Below, one piece after another: positions 1-8,548 of a DNA stretch of 64,000 bases. Positions within the stretch are counted from its first letter, which is position 1. Each line of letters begins with the position of its first letter. The notes beneath the pieces were generated by a model. The model made no database searches. It was given only the letters and a program-made list of their open reading frames with translations, and was not told where the DNA came from. This stretch comes from Acinetobacter lwoffii (GTDB lineage Bacteria; Pseudomonadota; Gammaproteobacteria; Pseudomonadales; Moraxellaceae), in the NCBI RefSeq assembly GCF_019048525.1, contig NZ_CP077369.1:3038001-3102000 (forward strand). The letters run 5' to 3'. The position numbers were made by a program, and so were the translations under genes.

Positions 1-1021
1 CCGGAATATTCAGGTTAGATACGGTAAAGCCGGTTAAACCTGCTTTAGGCTTACCACCACGACCGGTCGCACCTTCATCACGGATTTCACCGCCTGAACC
101 TGTCGCTGCACCGGCAAATGGCGCAATCGCAGTTGGGTGGTTATGAGTTTCCACTTTCATCAGGATGTGAGCAGCTTGACTCTTGTATTTATAAACCTGA
201 TGGCCGTTGTCTTCTTGCGTTGGATAAAAACGCTGGGTATCCGAACCAACAATCACCGAAGCGTTGTCTTTATAAGCTGACAATACATCTGTTGGTGATT
301 CTTTATAGGTGTTCTTGATCATCTGGAACAATGATAATGGCTGAACTTCACCATCAATCGTCCATTCTGAACCGAAGATTTTATGACGGCAATGCTCAGA
401 GTTAGCTTGCGCAAACATCATCAGTTCGATGTCATTCGGATTACGACCCAGCTTGATGAAAGCCTCAGTCAGGTAGTCAATTTCGTCCATTGATAATGCA
501 AAACCAAATTCATTATTGGCTTTTACCAGTGCTTCTTTACCTTTACCCAGAATATCAATCGAGTTCAGTGGTTTTGGCGCAGTTTCCACAAATAATACCG
601 CAGCATCTTCAATCGCATTGAATACGCTTTCGGTCATACGGTCGTGAAGTACTTGCAATGCTTCTTTAGAAAGCTCTTTTACGCCCTTCAAAGTAAATAA
701 AACGCCGCGTTCAAGTCGATGAACCGGCGTATTACAGTTTTTGAAAATGTCCGTCGCTTTAGAGGACCAAGGAGAGATGGTTCCGACGCGCGGTGTGACT
801 AAAATCTGGATTTCATCACTTGCAGCCTGGTGCAATTCAAAAGATTGACCATCGTTGAGAAGCTGTAAAGCTGATTGCTGTTGTTGCTCGCTGAGCGCTT
901 GGTCAAAGAGGTAGACCCATTGACTTTCAATTGATTGAACAGAACTAATTGACGTCAAACGCGATAATAGTTGAGTTTTCTTAAAAGAAGAATGTGCGGG
1001 TGCACCGGCAACGATAAACAT
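1..1021 (-). CDS. purL: Phosphoribosylformylglycinamidine synthase, N-terminal part (partial)
   Basis: PurL makes FGAM from FGAR, glutamine and ATP in purine synthesis, in the cytoplasm. The frame opens with ATG at 1021 on the minus strand and stays open to the window edge, giving the first 340 residues. The start [15 protein letters not shown] and the later [12 protein letters not shown] and RLERGVLF segments match the N-terminal PurS-like domain and linker of the single-chain, roughly 1,300-residue gammaproteobacterial PurL. The catalytic and glutaminase domains lie outside the window. Upstream is a long AT-rich gap, so it is probably transcribed from its own promoter. Identification rests on remembered family sequence. 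Confidence 0.93.
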   Translation of the reverse strand, partial: MFIVAGAPAHSSFKKTQLLSRLTSISSVQSIESQWVYLFDQALSEQQQQSALQLLNDGQSFELHQAASDEIQILVTPRVGTISPWSSKATDIFKNCNTPVHRLERGVLFTLKGVKELSKEALQVLHDRMTESVFNAIEDAAVLFVETAPKPLNSIDILGKGKEALVKANNEFGFALSMDEIDYLTEAFIKLGRNPNDIELMMFAQANSEHCRHKIFGSEWTIDGEVQPLSLFQMIKNTYKESPTDVLSAYKDNASVIVGSDTQRFYPTQEDNGHQVYKYKSQAAHILMKVETHNHPTAIAPFAGAATGSGGEIRDEGATGRGGKPKAGLTGFTVSNLNIP

Positions 1022-2326
1022 GCTGATTTTGGCTCCACGGGATGGTCTGAACAACCATGCCACAATGTGACTTGAGAGAGCGCATATTCTACTGTGAAAT
1101 AAGGAAATCGGCTAGATGCCAAATCAGAAAACTACGTCTGAAATATCCTGGACTTTTAAAATATTTCGTTTATTTTCAGTCAGGAAAATTGAATGTAGTC
1201 GCACAGGTTAACACATTTTTTTCAAGAAAAATCAAAACCGCTTCAGAATAATTTTCTGCATAAAAATTGTATTATTTTTCAACAACAATCGGGACAAAAT
1301 CAAATTCAGGTTTTATTGTCATGACCTGCCAAAACTCCGATTTAGGCCAAAATGAAATACTTGATTACAAGATTTAATGAAGTCGTATTTTTTGCAGACT
1401 GTTTTTGATTCTTTTGATTGACTCTTAACTTTGACTTCTAAGATTAGAAAACTGGTTAAAGGTCTTCTGCCGTTTTCTGTACTACAAGGAACAGTTCTCC
1501 GCTGATCTCCGCCATTACAGTAACAGAGGCAAATTACTCCCCTCTATGAAAGAATAATTAATACTGAGTGGTATTTTAATCTGACATCATCTGCGGGGGA
1601 AAAACCGGACATCCATTCTCAACTTCTAAAAGAATAAAAATAAAGTTTCTTATTTGGGCCTTTTATTTTTTTATATTTGATTTTTATCTTCTCAGATCAT
1701 AATTAAGCGAAATTTACTCATCTAAAAGACCAAAAAATATATCGACAAAATCCCCCACCATATCCAATATTTTGAAATTTCATCATTTATTCATGAGCTC
1801 TATTATGCGTAAAAAACACAATATAAATAGCAAAATACCACTTATATTTATGAGGAAATTTACCAGGAATTATGAGGCTTATATAAAAAAATAATGAAGA
1901 AATGATTAATAATAAAATTTTGTTACCTTTTTTATTTAATCCGTATTCTCAGGTTTTATTTAACTCGAAAAGTTTAAAATAAATATTTGTAATTGCTGAA
2001 AAAATATAGAAAATTTTCTTTTTTATTCAACTAACAGAATAACAGGCCCACACGTCTATATCAGCTAAGAATCTTACCAAATAGACACTTCATCAGTAAA
2101 TTTGATGATTTTATGTTAAGCTCTAGCCGAATTGCTGAGGAATTGTCCAAATTCTGAGCCTGGCAATGGTTTTTCCTTTCTGCTGTAGAGATGAATATAA
2201 ATTCTATATTCGGACACTAATTTTTTGATGTTCTATAGCTTCACTGCTCTGTCTATTTTAGAGCCTTAATCTGTCACCAATGATTTAATTTTCAAAAACA
2301 AAAGGTGACCCGCTTAAGGAGTATGT
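1022..2326. other. 1.3-kb AT-rich gene-free region
   Basis: This gap separates purL (leftward) from the symporter (rightward), so it must carry both promoters. It is strongly AT-rich from about 1650 to 2050. I found no convincing coding frame: the longest, 1057-1251, has no ribosome binding site and no recognisable composition. I did not recognise a riboswitch, RNA gene or insertion-sequence remnant. Its length is unusual for this otherwise compact window. Confidence 0.6.
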
Positions 2327-3964
2327 ATGTTTCAATTCACTAGTACAGCAACTGTACTATTGATGGTGCTTTTCTATGGCATCACTTTTTTACTATCGTT
2401 ACGTATTAAACAGAAAAATGAAAATGTTGATGGCTACATGGTCTCGAATGGCTCCATCGGATTTGGAATGTCTGCGGCCAGTATGACCGCCACCTGGATC
2501 TGGGCCGCCTCGTTTTATGCAGCAGCTTCATCCGGATATACATACGGCGTTTCCGGTGCCCTACACTATGGTTTGTGGGGTGCGCTGATGATTTTATTTA
2601 TCTATCCCTTTGGCAAGCGCTTTCGTGAACTGGCGCCTAATGCACATACTCTGGCAGAAATCATGCATGCCCGGCATGGTAACCAAAGCCAGATGATTCT
2701 GGCAGGTTCCAATATTGTGGGCAGCGTGATCAGCCTGATGGTGAACTTTACCGCCGCTGGGGCACTGGTTGAGATTTTATCTCCTTTAAGCTTTATCCAT
2801 GGCGTGCTGATTACCGGTATCGGTGTGCTGTCCTATACCCTCTGGTCTGGCTTCCGTTCTTCGGTGTTTACCGATTTTGGTCAACTGGTGGCGATGATTG
2901 TCGCGGCTGTGATTATTATTCCAACCTTATTCTTTACCCTAGGTGGGCCATCCCTGTTTCAAAGCGGGATTCATCATCTGCAGCCGGAACAGCTGGATTT
3001 TTTCTCTAAAACAGCCTTTCTGGAACAAGGTGCACCATTTTTTGTTGCCGTATTGGCCTACGCGATTGGTAATCAGACCATTGCCCAGCGCCTGTTTGCA
3101 GTCCGTGAAGACCTGATCAAACCGAGTTTTATCACTGCAACCATTGGTTATGCTGCAATTGTTATTGGTCTAGGCATGCTGGGGTTATTGGCACTATTTG
3201 CAGGTATTCAGCCCATTGATGGCAACCTGAATAACCTGATTCCGCAAATGGCAGCGACTTATCTTTCTCCATTTATGGTCGCGCTGTTATTCATCATGGT
3301 GATTGGAGCCCTGTCTTCTACCGCTGACTCGGATCTGTCTGCCCTGTCTGCGATTGTCATGACGGACATTTATGGCAAACAGATTGCGAAAAACAGCCCT
3401 GATCCAAAGAAAATGCTATTCATTGGCCGTATGACCATGATCGTTGCCACCATGCTTGGAATTGTGATTGCCACCTTAAAGTTTGACATTTTGTCGATGC
3501 TGATTTTTGTGGGTGCGCTTTGGGGCTCTATTGTATTCCCTGTAATTGTTAGTCTGTATTGGGACAAGGTGAATGCCCGGGCCTTTAACTGGTCAGTGGG
3601 CCTCGCATTTTTCAGCTTTCTGATAGTACGTTTTGAATGGCTTCCGATTCAGGGATTGATCGCACTTGGCTTTGAACTCGTTGCGACCCTGGGGATTGGT
3701 GTGGTGCTGGGACTGATGACCTTTGGTTTCTTCGGCAAGAAAGTGGGTTTGGTCGTTGGCATATTGGCCAGTATAGGCTTCATGCCATGGACCATCGGTT
3801 TCCTGCGTGAATACGGCACCTTGTTAAGCTCACTAACAGCGTATGGCAGTAGTGCGCTGGTATGTACTGTGTTGACGCTGGTCTACAGTAAAGAACGATT
3901 TGATTTTAAACAAATCAATAAGATGGTGATTGAATTTCACCAGCTATCTGAGAAAAGTAAATAA
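2327..3964 (+). CDS. Sodium:solute symporter family protein
   Basis: A 545-residue inner-membrane protein with about 13 hydrophobic segments, of the SSS family (PutP/DUR3 type), which couples solute uptake to sodium. The N-terminal half has family-typical blocks such as GYMVSNGSIGFGMSAASMTA and ATWIWAASFYAAASSG, and a mid-protein GNQTIAQRLFAVRE that resembles the conserved Q-R motif. The start is set by AAGGAG at 2316-2321, five bases before ATG 2327; a closer ATG at 2323 is out of frame. A 43-residue membrane protein follows 11 bases later and is probably its partner. The substrate cannot be told; urea, polyamine or carboxylate are all possible. Confidence 0.85.
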   Translation: MFQFTSTATVLLMVLFYGITFLLSLRIKQKNENVDGYMVSNGSIGFGMSAASMTATWIWAASFYAAASSGYTYGVSGALHYGLWGALMILFIYPFGKRFRELAPNAHTLAEIMHARHGNQSQMILAGSNIVGSVISLMVNFTAAGALVEILSPLSFIHGVLITGIGVLSYTLWSGFRSSVFTDFGQLVAMIVAAVIIIPTLFFTLGGPSLFQSGIHHLQPEQLDFFSKTAFLEQGAPFFVAVLAYAIGNQTIAQRLFAVREDLIKPSFITATIGYAAIVIGLGMLGLLALFAGIQPIDGNLNNLIPQMAATYLSPFMVALLFIMVIGALSSTADSDLSALSAIVMTDIYGKQIAKNSPDPKKMLFIGRMTMIVATMLGIVIATLKFDILSMLIFVGALWGSIVFPVIVSLYWDKVNARAFNWSVGLAFFSFLIVRFEWLPIQGLIALGFELVATLGIGVVLGLMTFGFFGKKVGLVVGILASIGFMPWTIGFLREYGTLLSSLTAYGSSALVCTVLTLVYSKERFDFKQINKMVIEFHQLSEKSK

Positions 3965-3975
3965 GGAGATTTCAG

Positions 3976-4107
3976 ATGACAAGTCAATTATTGACTCTAT
4001 ATGTACTTTTTTGGCCTTTGGTGGCAAGCCTAGTCTTGTTCACGATTTGTCTGAATGTCTATAAAGATACACAACAGGCTAAAAAAAATGGCGAAGAGCT
4101 AATTTGA
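3976..4107 (+). CDS. Small membrane protein, putative transporter small subunit (43 aa)
   Basis: This short frame reads MTSQLLTLYVLFWPLVASL... and ends KKNGEELI. It has one hydrophobic segment (about residues 5-28) and a charged C-terminal tail. AAGGAG at 3963-3968 lies eight bases before the ATG, and the gene sits 11 bases after the symporter stop and just before a terminator, so it is co-transcribed. Tiny proteins of this size and composition are known next to sodium symporters in Pseudomonas and Acinetobacter relatives and are annotated as putative transporter small subunits. A role in assembly or regulation of the symporter is inference. Confidence 0.75.
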   Translation: MTSQLLTLYVLFWPLVASLVLFTICLNVYKDTQQAKKNGEELI

Positions 4108-4121
4108 TTCTTCATCCTAAA

Positions 4122-4152
4122 CAAAAAGCAGACCATTGAGTCTGCTTTTTTA
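4122..4152 (+). terminator. Rho-independent terminator after the symporter operon
   Basis: A nine-pair stem (AAAGCAGAC with GTCTGCTTT, 4125-4133 and 4140-4148) has a six-base loop and runs into a T tract, 15 bases after the small-subunit stop. Confidence 0.85.
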
Positions 4153-4302
4153 TTGTTCATTTGATGATTTCGATTTTTAATCTCAGTCTTTTCCAGCTGA
4201 CTGAAATAACCATATGCAGCATGACAATTCATGTCGCACTGCCCTAGTGCAGGAGCTAGTTTTTTGGCATGATGCAAATAGTGGATCACTGAATAATGAT
4301 AA

Positions 4303-5643
4303 ATGACTCAAATGCGTTGGTTAGAACTGCTTTCGACAGTTCGGATTGGTAGTAAAAAGCAGAGCACTGAACTGGCACGAAGCCCGTTTCATAAAGATTA
4401 TGATCGTATTATTTTTTCGCAAAGCTTCCGGCAGTTAAACCGCAAAACCCAGGTCCATCCACTCACCCAGCACGATGGCATTCATACCCGTTTAACCCAC
4501 TCACTGGAAGTCTCCTGTATTGGCCGTTCACTCGGTATGTTGGCTGCAGAGAAAATTAAAGATAATTTACCTGCCTGGATTTCTCCGGCTGATGTCGGTG
4601 CCATCATTCAGGCCGCCTGTCTGGCACATGATATTGGTAACCCGCCTTTTGGTCATGCCGGTGAATACGCCATTCGGGAATGGTTTGACGATGCTTCTCA
4701 TACCGACTTTTTAAAAGATTTGAGTCCTGAACAGGAAGCCGATGTACGCCAGTTTGAAGGCAATGCCCAAGGCCTGCGCCTGCTGACCAAGATTGATTAC
4801 CATCCTTATGATGGCGGTATGCGCCTGACCTATGCCACTCTGGGTGCTTATCTTAAATACCCGTGGCTCTCTGAGGCCATTGACCCGACTGGTAACACCC
4901 CGGCCAGTCGACGTCCAAAATTTGGTTGTTACCAGTCTGAAAAAGAGATTTTGCAGGAAATTGCTGAACAGCTAGGTCTAATCCAGCTTGGTGAATATCA
5001 TTATTGTCGTCATCCGCTGACCTATCTTTTAGAAGCTGCGGATGATATCTGCTATGCCCTGATTGATCTGGAAGATGGCATTAGCCTGAATATGCTCAGC
5101 TATGCCGAAGTCGAGCCAGTTTTCCTGAACTTGCTGGGAGAATATGGCACGCCTGAAGAAATCAATCTGCCTAATACCACCTGGCAACAAAAAATTGCCG
5201 CCTTACGTGGCCGGGTCATGAAACGTCTGGTAGATGAAGTCACCACGGCCTTTGCCCGACATCAGCAGGAAATTCTGATGGGCCAATTGCAAGGCTCATT
5301 GCTGGGTTATTGTAGTGCCGACATTGAGATTGGCATTAACCGGGCCAAAGAACTGGCAAGAGACAAAATCTTCGAACATCCGCAAAAAGCCGGTCTGGAA
5401 ATTATCGCGCATCAAAGTTTACAAACGATTCTGGATGCCTTTATTCCACTGACCACGCCGCACAAAACTTTAAGCTTTAAAGAGCAGCGTTTAATGGCTA
5501 TTTTAAAACGCTCGGGTGCGCAGTTTAGTGCTGATCATTATGACAACATTATGCAGGTGCTAGATATTGTCTCCAAGTTCTCCGATCATCAGGCTTATAA
5601 TCTGGCGCAGGAACTGCATGGCAATAAAGCCGGGTTACTCTAA
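4303..5643 (+). CDS. dgt: dGTP triphosphohydrolase (dGTPase), HD domain
   Basis: This enzyme hydrolyses dGTP to deoxyguanosine and triphosphate, controlling dNTP pools. The 446-residue product has the N-terminal block SPFHKDYDRIIFSQSFRQL, then RLTHSLEV with metal-ligand His66, and the HD pair His109-Asp110 in CLAHDIGNPPFGHAGE, as in bacterial dGTPases. It is somewhat shorter than E. coli Dgt (505) and fits the other bacterial subgroup. ATG 4303 is used; no strong ribosome binding site is seen, and Met4 is an alternative. ruvA follows after 115 bases with its own likely promoter. Confidence 0.92.
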   Translation: MTQMRWLELLSTVRIGSKKQSTELARSPFHKDYDRIIFSQSFRQLNRKTQVHPLTQHDGIHTRLTHSLEVSCIGRSLGMLAAEKIKDNLPAWISPADVGAIIQAACLAHDIGNPPFGHAGEYAIREWFDDASHTDFLKDLSPEQEADVRQFEGNAQGLRLLTKIDYHPYDGGMRLTYATLGAYLKYPWLSEAIDPTGNTPASRRPKFGCYQSEKEILQEIAEQLGLIQLGEYHYCRHPLTYLLEAADDICYALIDLEDGISLNMLSYAEVEPVFLNLLGEYGTPEEINLPNTTWQQKIAALRGRVMKRLVDEVTTAFARHQQEILMGQLQGSLLGYCSADIEIGINRAKELARDKIFEHPQKAGLEIIAHQSLQTILDAFIPLTTPHKTLSFKEQRLMAILKRSGAQFSADHYDNIMQVLDIVSKFSDHQAYNLAQELHGNKAGLL

Positions 5644-5701
5644 TGTGAACGAGCGCCTGATGATAATCTCAGCAAAATCACTGCTTTTGAATGATAGAGT
5701 T

Positions 5702-5730
5702 TTGCCTTTATCGAAAATGCTGACTACTAT
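5702..5730 (+). promoter_or_regulatory. Likely sigma-70 promoter of ruvA
   Basis: TTGCCT (5702-5707) and TACTAT (5725-5730) are separated by 17 bases, placing transcription start near 5737, about 22 bases before the ruvA ATG. The spacing is ideal and the -35 box moderate. Confidence 0.5.
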
Positions 5731-5758
5731 GCCTGTATTAAATTTGAGTATATAAAAA

Positions 5759-6361
5759 ATGATTGGATGCCTGATTGGGGAAGTGCTGGCACTTGAAGCA
5801 CCTACTGTTTTATTAAATGTAAACGGCGTAGGTTATGAGATTGACACTCCTTTAACCACTTTCTGTCAGTTGCAAAAAGGCCAGAAAATTACCCTGTGGA
5901 CCCATCTGGCTGTTCGTGAAGATGCCCAGTTACTTTATGGCTTTATCAATGCGCAGGAAAAAACCATTTTCCGTACCTTATTAAAGGTGAACGGCGTAGG
6001 TCCGAAAATGGCGCTTGGTATTCTTTCAACTTTAAGTGTGGAAATGCTGATCCATACCGTTGAACATGAAGATATCAACACTCTGGTTAAAGTTCCGGGA
6101 GTGGGTAAAAAGACTGCAGAACGCCTGATGATTGAATTGCGTGACCGCTTTAAAGCCATGGCTTCAGGTGCTGCCCCAAGTAATTCAACTGCACCACAAA
6201 TTCAGTTTATGGGCAATTCAGCCGTGGCTGAAGCGGAAGCTGCATTACAGTCCTTGGGTTATAAACCTGCTGAGGCACAAAAACTGGTGAATGCTGCCAA
6301 AGGTGAATTTACCGAAGCCAGTGATATCATCCGCGCTGCATTAAAGTCGATGAATAGATAA
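5759..6361 (+). CDS. ruvA: Holliday junction branch migration complex subunit RuvA
   Basis: RuvA tetramers bind Holliday junctions and load the RuvB motor. The 200-residue length is normal. Visible are the N-terminal OB fold (MIGCLIGEVLALEAPTVLLN), the two helix-hairpin-helix motifs (LLKVNGVGPKMALGIL and LVKVPGVGKKTAERLMIELR) and the C-terminal UBA-like domain III (AEAALQSLGYKPAEAQKLV) that contacts RuvB. The ATG at 5759 lies in an A-rich stretch without a clear Shine-Dalgarno. ruvB follows, but the two are separated by about 225 bases holding a structured repeat, unlike the tight ruvAB pairs of many relatives. Confidence 0.97.
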   Translation: MIGCLIGEVLALEAPTVLLNVNGVGYEIDTPLTTFCQLQKGQKITLWTHLAVREDAQLLYGFINAQEKTIFRTLLKVNGVGPKMALGILSTLSVEMLIHTVEHEDINTLVKVPGVGKKTAERLMIELRDRFKAMASGAAPSNSTAPQIQFMGNSAVAEAEAALQSLGYKPAEAQKLVNAAKGEFTEASDIIRAALKSMNR

Positions 6362-6395
6362 ATCGTAGTCCACCATCAACCCAAATTTGATAAAT

Positions 6396-6490
6396 GTATG
6401 GCGACAAGGATGTCGCCCGTTGAACTGGGGTGTAGGACACACCCTCAGTTCAACAAAAGATTTTTGTTACTTTTGATCTTTCAAAAGTAA
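6396..6490. repeat. Triple-hairpin intergenic repeat element
   Basis: Three stems lie back to back between ruvA and ruvB. The first is GGCGACA/TGTCGCC (6400-6406, 6411-6417). The second is a long arm from 6419 to 6433 pairing with 6439-6454, with one bulged base. The third is TTACTTTTGA/TCAAAAGTAA (6467-6476, 6481-6490) with a four-base loop. The arrangement resembles a dispersed palindromic repeat that I recall from Acinetobacter intergenic regions. Only one copy is visible here. It may act as an mRNA structure between the two ruv cistrons. Confidence 0.65.
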
Positions 6491-6586
6491 AACAACGCCT
6501 ACACAATGGCAACTAAACACAAATCATTATTTGAGGCTGTTTCCGCAGCATCAAACAGCTTCAATAAAGAGATTAAGTTAATAGAT

Positions 6587-7588
6587 ATGCAAGACCGTCT
6601 CATCAGTGGTTCTGAAAAACCCGAAGATCATTTTGATCGTGCCATCCGCCCGACTTCCCTCGATGACTACATCGGTCAGCCGGTGGTTCGTGAGCAGATG
6701 GAAATTTTCATTGGCGCAGCCCGTGGCCGTGAAGAAGCCCTTGATCACACCCTGATTTTTGGCCCGCCAGGTCTGGGTAAAACAACGTTGGCCAATATTA
6801 TTGCCCGAGAAATGGGTGGCAATCTTAAGTCAACTTCTGGTCCGGTTCTGGAACGTGCCGGCGACTTAGCCGCGATGCTAACCAATCTGGAAGAAGGCGA
6901 TGTCCTGTTTATTGACGAGATTCACCGTCTTTCACCCGTGATTGAAGAAATCCTGTATCCGGCGATGGAAGATTATCAACTCGATATCATGATTGGTGAA
7001 GGCCCTGCAGCCCGTTCGATTAAACTGGATTTACCGCCATTTACCTTGGTAGCTGCAACTACACGAGCTGGTCTACTCACCTCTCCGCTGCGTGACCGTT
7101 TCGGAATCGTGCAACGTTTAGAGTTTTATTCGGTTGAAGATTTAACCCACATTGTCAAACGTTCAGCCAATTTGATGGATGTACCTATGACTGGAGATGG
7201 CGCAAAAGAAATTGCCCGTCGCTCACGAGGTACACCGCGTATTGCTAACCGTTTATTGCGTCGAGTTCGTGATTACGCTCAGGTCAAAGGTACCGGTGAG
7301 ATCAATCAGGATATGGCCCAACGTGCTTTGGACATGCTCAAAGTCGATAAAGATGGTTTAGATACACTCGACCGCCGTTATTTATCAATGTTGCTTGAGC
7401 GTTTTGATGGTGGTCCTGCTGGCGTAGAAGCCTTGGCAGCAGCCATGGCAGAAGATTCTGGTACGTTGGAGGATGTCATTGAGCCTTACCTGATTCAGCA
7501 AGGTTATGTAATGCGAACTGCACGTGGTCGTATTGCCACCAATATGGCGTATTTGCAGTTTGGGATGGCACCGCCTGAGCCAAAGTGA
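6587..7588 (+). CDS. ruvB: Holliday junction branch migration ATPase RuvB
   Basis: RuvB is the hexameric AAA+ motor that drives branch migration with RuvA. Visible are Walker [10 protein letters not shown], Walker [11 protein letters not shown], sensor 1 ATTRAG, arginine finger region [11 protein letters not shown], and the C-terminal winged helix ending [15 protein letters not shown]. The open frame extends upstream to ATG 6506, but family members begin near [19 protein letters not shown], so ATG 6587 (333 residues) is preferred. The 27 extra residues derive from sequence just after the hairpin repeat and look unlike the family. Ribosome binding sites are weak at both candidates. Confidence 0.95.
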   Translation: MQDRLISGSEKPEDHFDRAIRPTSLDDYIGQPVVREQMEIFIGAARGREEALDHTLIFGPPGLGKTTLANIIAREMGGNLKSTSGPVLERAGDLAAMLTNLEEGDVLFIDEIHRLSPVIEEILYPAMEDYQLDIMIGEGPAARSIKLDLPPFTLVAATTRAGLLTSPLRDRFGIVQRLEFYSVEDLTHIVKRSANLMDVPMTGDGAKEIARRSRGTPRIANRLLRRVRDYAQVKGTGEINQDMAQRALDMLKVDKDGLDTLDRRYLSMLLERFDGGPAGVEALAAAMAEDSGTLEDVIEPYLIQQGYVMRTARGRIATNMAYLQFGMAPPEPK

Positions 7589-7595
7589 TAAATAA

Positions 7596-7621
7596 GATAA
7601 AAGAGCTTCGGCTCTTTTATC
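7596..7621. terminator. Bidirectional terminator between ruvB and the orphan gene
   Basis: An 11-pair perfect stem (GATAAAAGAGC with GCTCTTTTATC) has a TTCG tetraloop. It serves the convergent genes, and its right arm overlaps the stop codon of the minus-strand gene. Confidence 0.85.
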
Positions 7622-8420
7622 ATTGAAAAATAAATTTTATTTCTTTTCTAGAAATTTGAGATAAGGCATATATCACATCTAAGGTTTGAAACTCGGAAAT
7701 TTCTTTCAATTCACTTTGAGATAAAATCTCTGCAGCTTGATTAAAATATTTCGTTAAATATTCTGCCTTTTTAAATTCTGGTAATAGTTTCCAATCCATG
7801 GATAATAAAATTTCCTCCATGAACTCATAAGCTAACTCAGTTAGTAAATTAGTAATTTGAAAAAAACGTTTAATTCCATAATTATTACTAAGTGATAGCT
7901 CTAATAACGTTAAATTCTGAACAGCTAATTTATAATGTTCTTCTAGTCGAGTATAAAGTTTTTCCGCCTCAATACTCGATTCAACTTCATCCATAAAATT
8001 AGTTTGAAAATTCCTACCATCTAAAATAAAAATCGTAATTTGGCTAAAATATTCTGCTATAAGAATTTTATTTCTTTTCTCTGTTTCAAAATCCCTTCGA
8101 TATATTAACTCTTGTTTTTGTAATTCTTTTTGTTGCTCAAACAATTTTTTATTTATATCTAATGCTGATTTTTCAGAACCTTTTATTTGAGCAATAACTG
8201 CATCAAATGATTGTTTGGTTAAATCAAAACTTTTACGCCCATACCAAATCGCAATAACTGTGGCTGAAATTCCTAGTATAAAAGCAACTACCATTGCTAT
8301 AATAAAAGACCAAATCGCTGTGGTATCTGTCGAATGTTGCACATCTAAATACACTTTTTGATCTTTAGGCTGCTGTAAAACCATAGTTTGAGTTTGTTGT
8401 TCTTGCACGTTTCCCCACAT
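7620..8420 (-). CDS. Hypothetical AT-rich single-pass membrane protein with coiled coil
   Basis: I do not recognise a family. The 266-residue product has a polar, Gln-rich N-terminus, one hydrophobic segment at about residues 36-60 (IWSFIIAMVVAFILGISATV), then YGRKSFDLTKQSFDAVIAQI and a Lys/Gln/Glu-rich probable coiled coil (about 85-115). A long helical C-terminal domain follows with many Leu, Ile and Phe. It looks like an inner-membrane anchored helical protein. Base composition is clearly more AT-rich than the ruv and hydrolase genes beside it, suggesting later acquisition. No good ribosome binding site precedes ATG 8420; Met13 is an alternative. Confidence 0.7.
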   Translation of the reverse strand: MWGNVQEQQTQTMVLQQPKDQKVYLDVQHSTDTTAIWSFIIAMVVAFILGISATVIAIWYGRKSFDLTKQSFDAVIAQIKGSEKSALDINKKLFEQQKELQKQELIYRRDFETEKRNKILIAEYFSQITIFILDGRNFQTNFMDEVESSIEAEKLYTRLEEHYKLAVQNLTLLELSLSNNYGIKRFFQITNLLTELAYEFMEEILLSMDWKLLPEFKKAEYLTKYFNQAAEILSQSELKEISEFQTLDVIYALSQISRKEIKFIFQ

Positions 8421-8475
8421 ATTTTAATTTGATTATTTATTTCTTACATTCTAAACAGTTTCAGCTGCTTACAAA

Positions 8476-8511
8476 AGAAAAAGCCAACTAACCATGTCTG
8501 AATCAGTTGGC
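8476..8511 (-). terminator. Terminator after the acetamidase-family gene
   Basis: On the minus strand, GCCAACT/AGTTGGC (8505-8511, 8483-8489) with a 15-base loop is followed by TTTTTC, downstream of the stop at 8549. Confidence 0.65.
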
Positions 8512-8548
8512 AAAAGCACAATCCTACTTTTTCTAAGTTTTATTCAAA

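Noticed and set aside
1057..1251. Short frame in the purL-symporter gap
   Set aside because: No ribosome binding site, unlikely composition, overlaps the expected purL promoter.
4059..4289. Minus-strand frame over the symporter terminator
   Set aside because: It runs through the terminator and opposite the 43-residue gene, with no ribosome binding site.
6506..6586. Extended N-terminus of RuvB
   Set aside because: The 27 residues do not match RuvB proteins, and the sequence adjoins the hairpin repeat.
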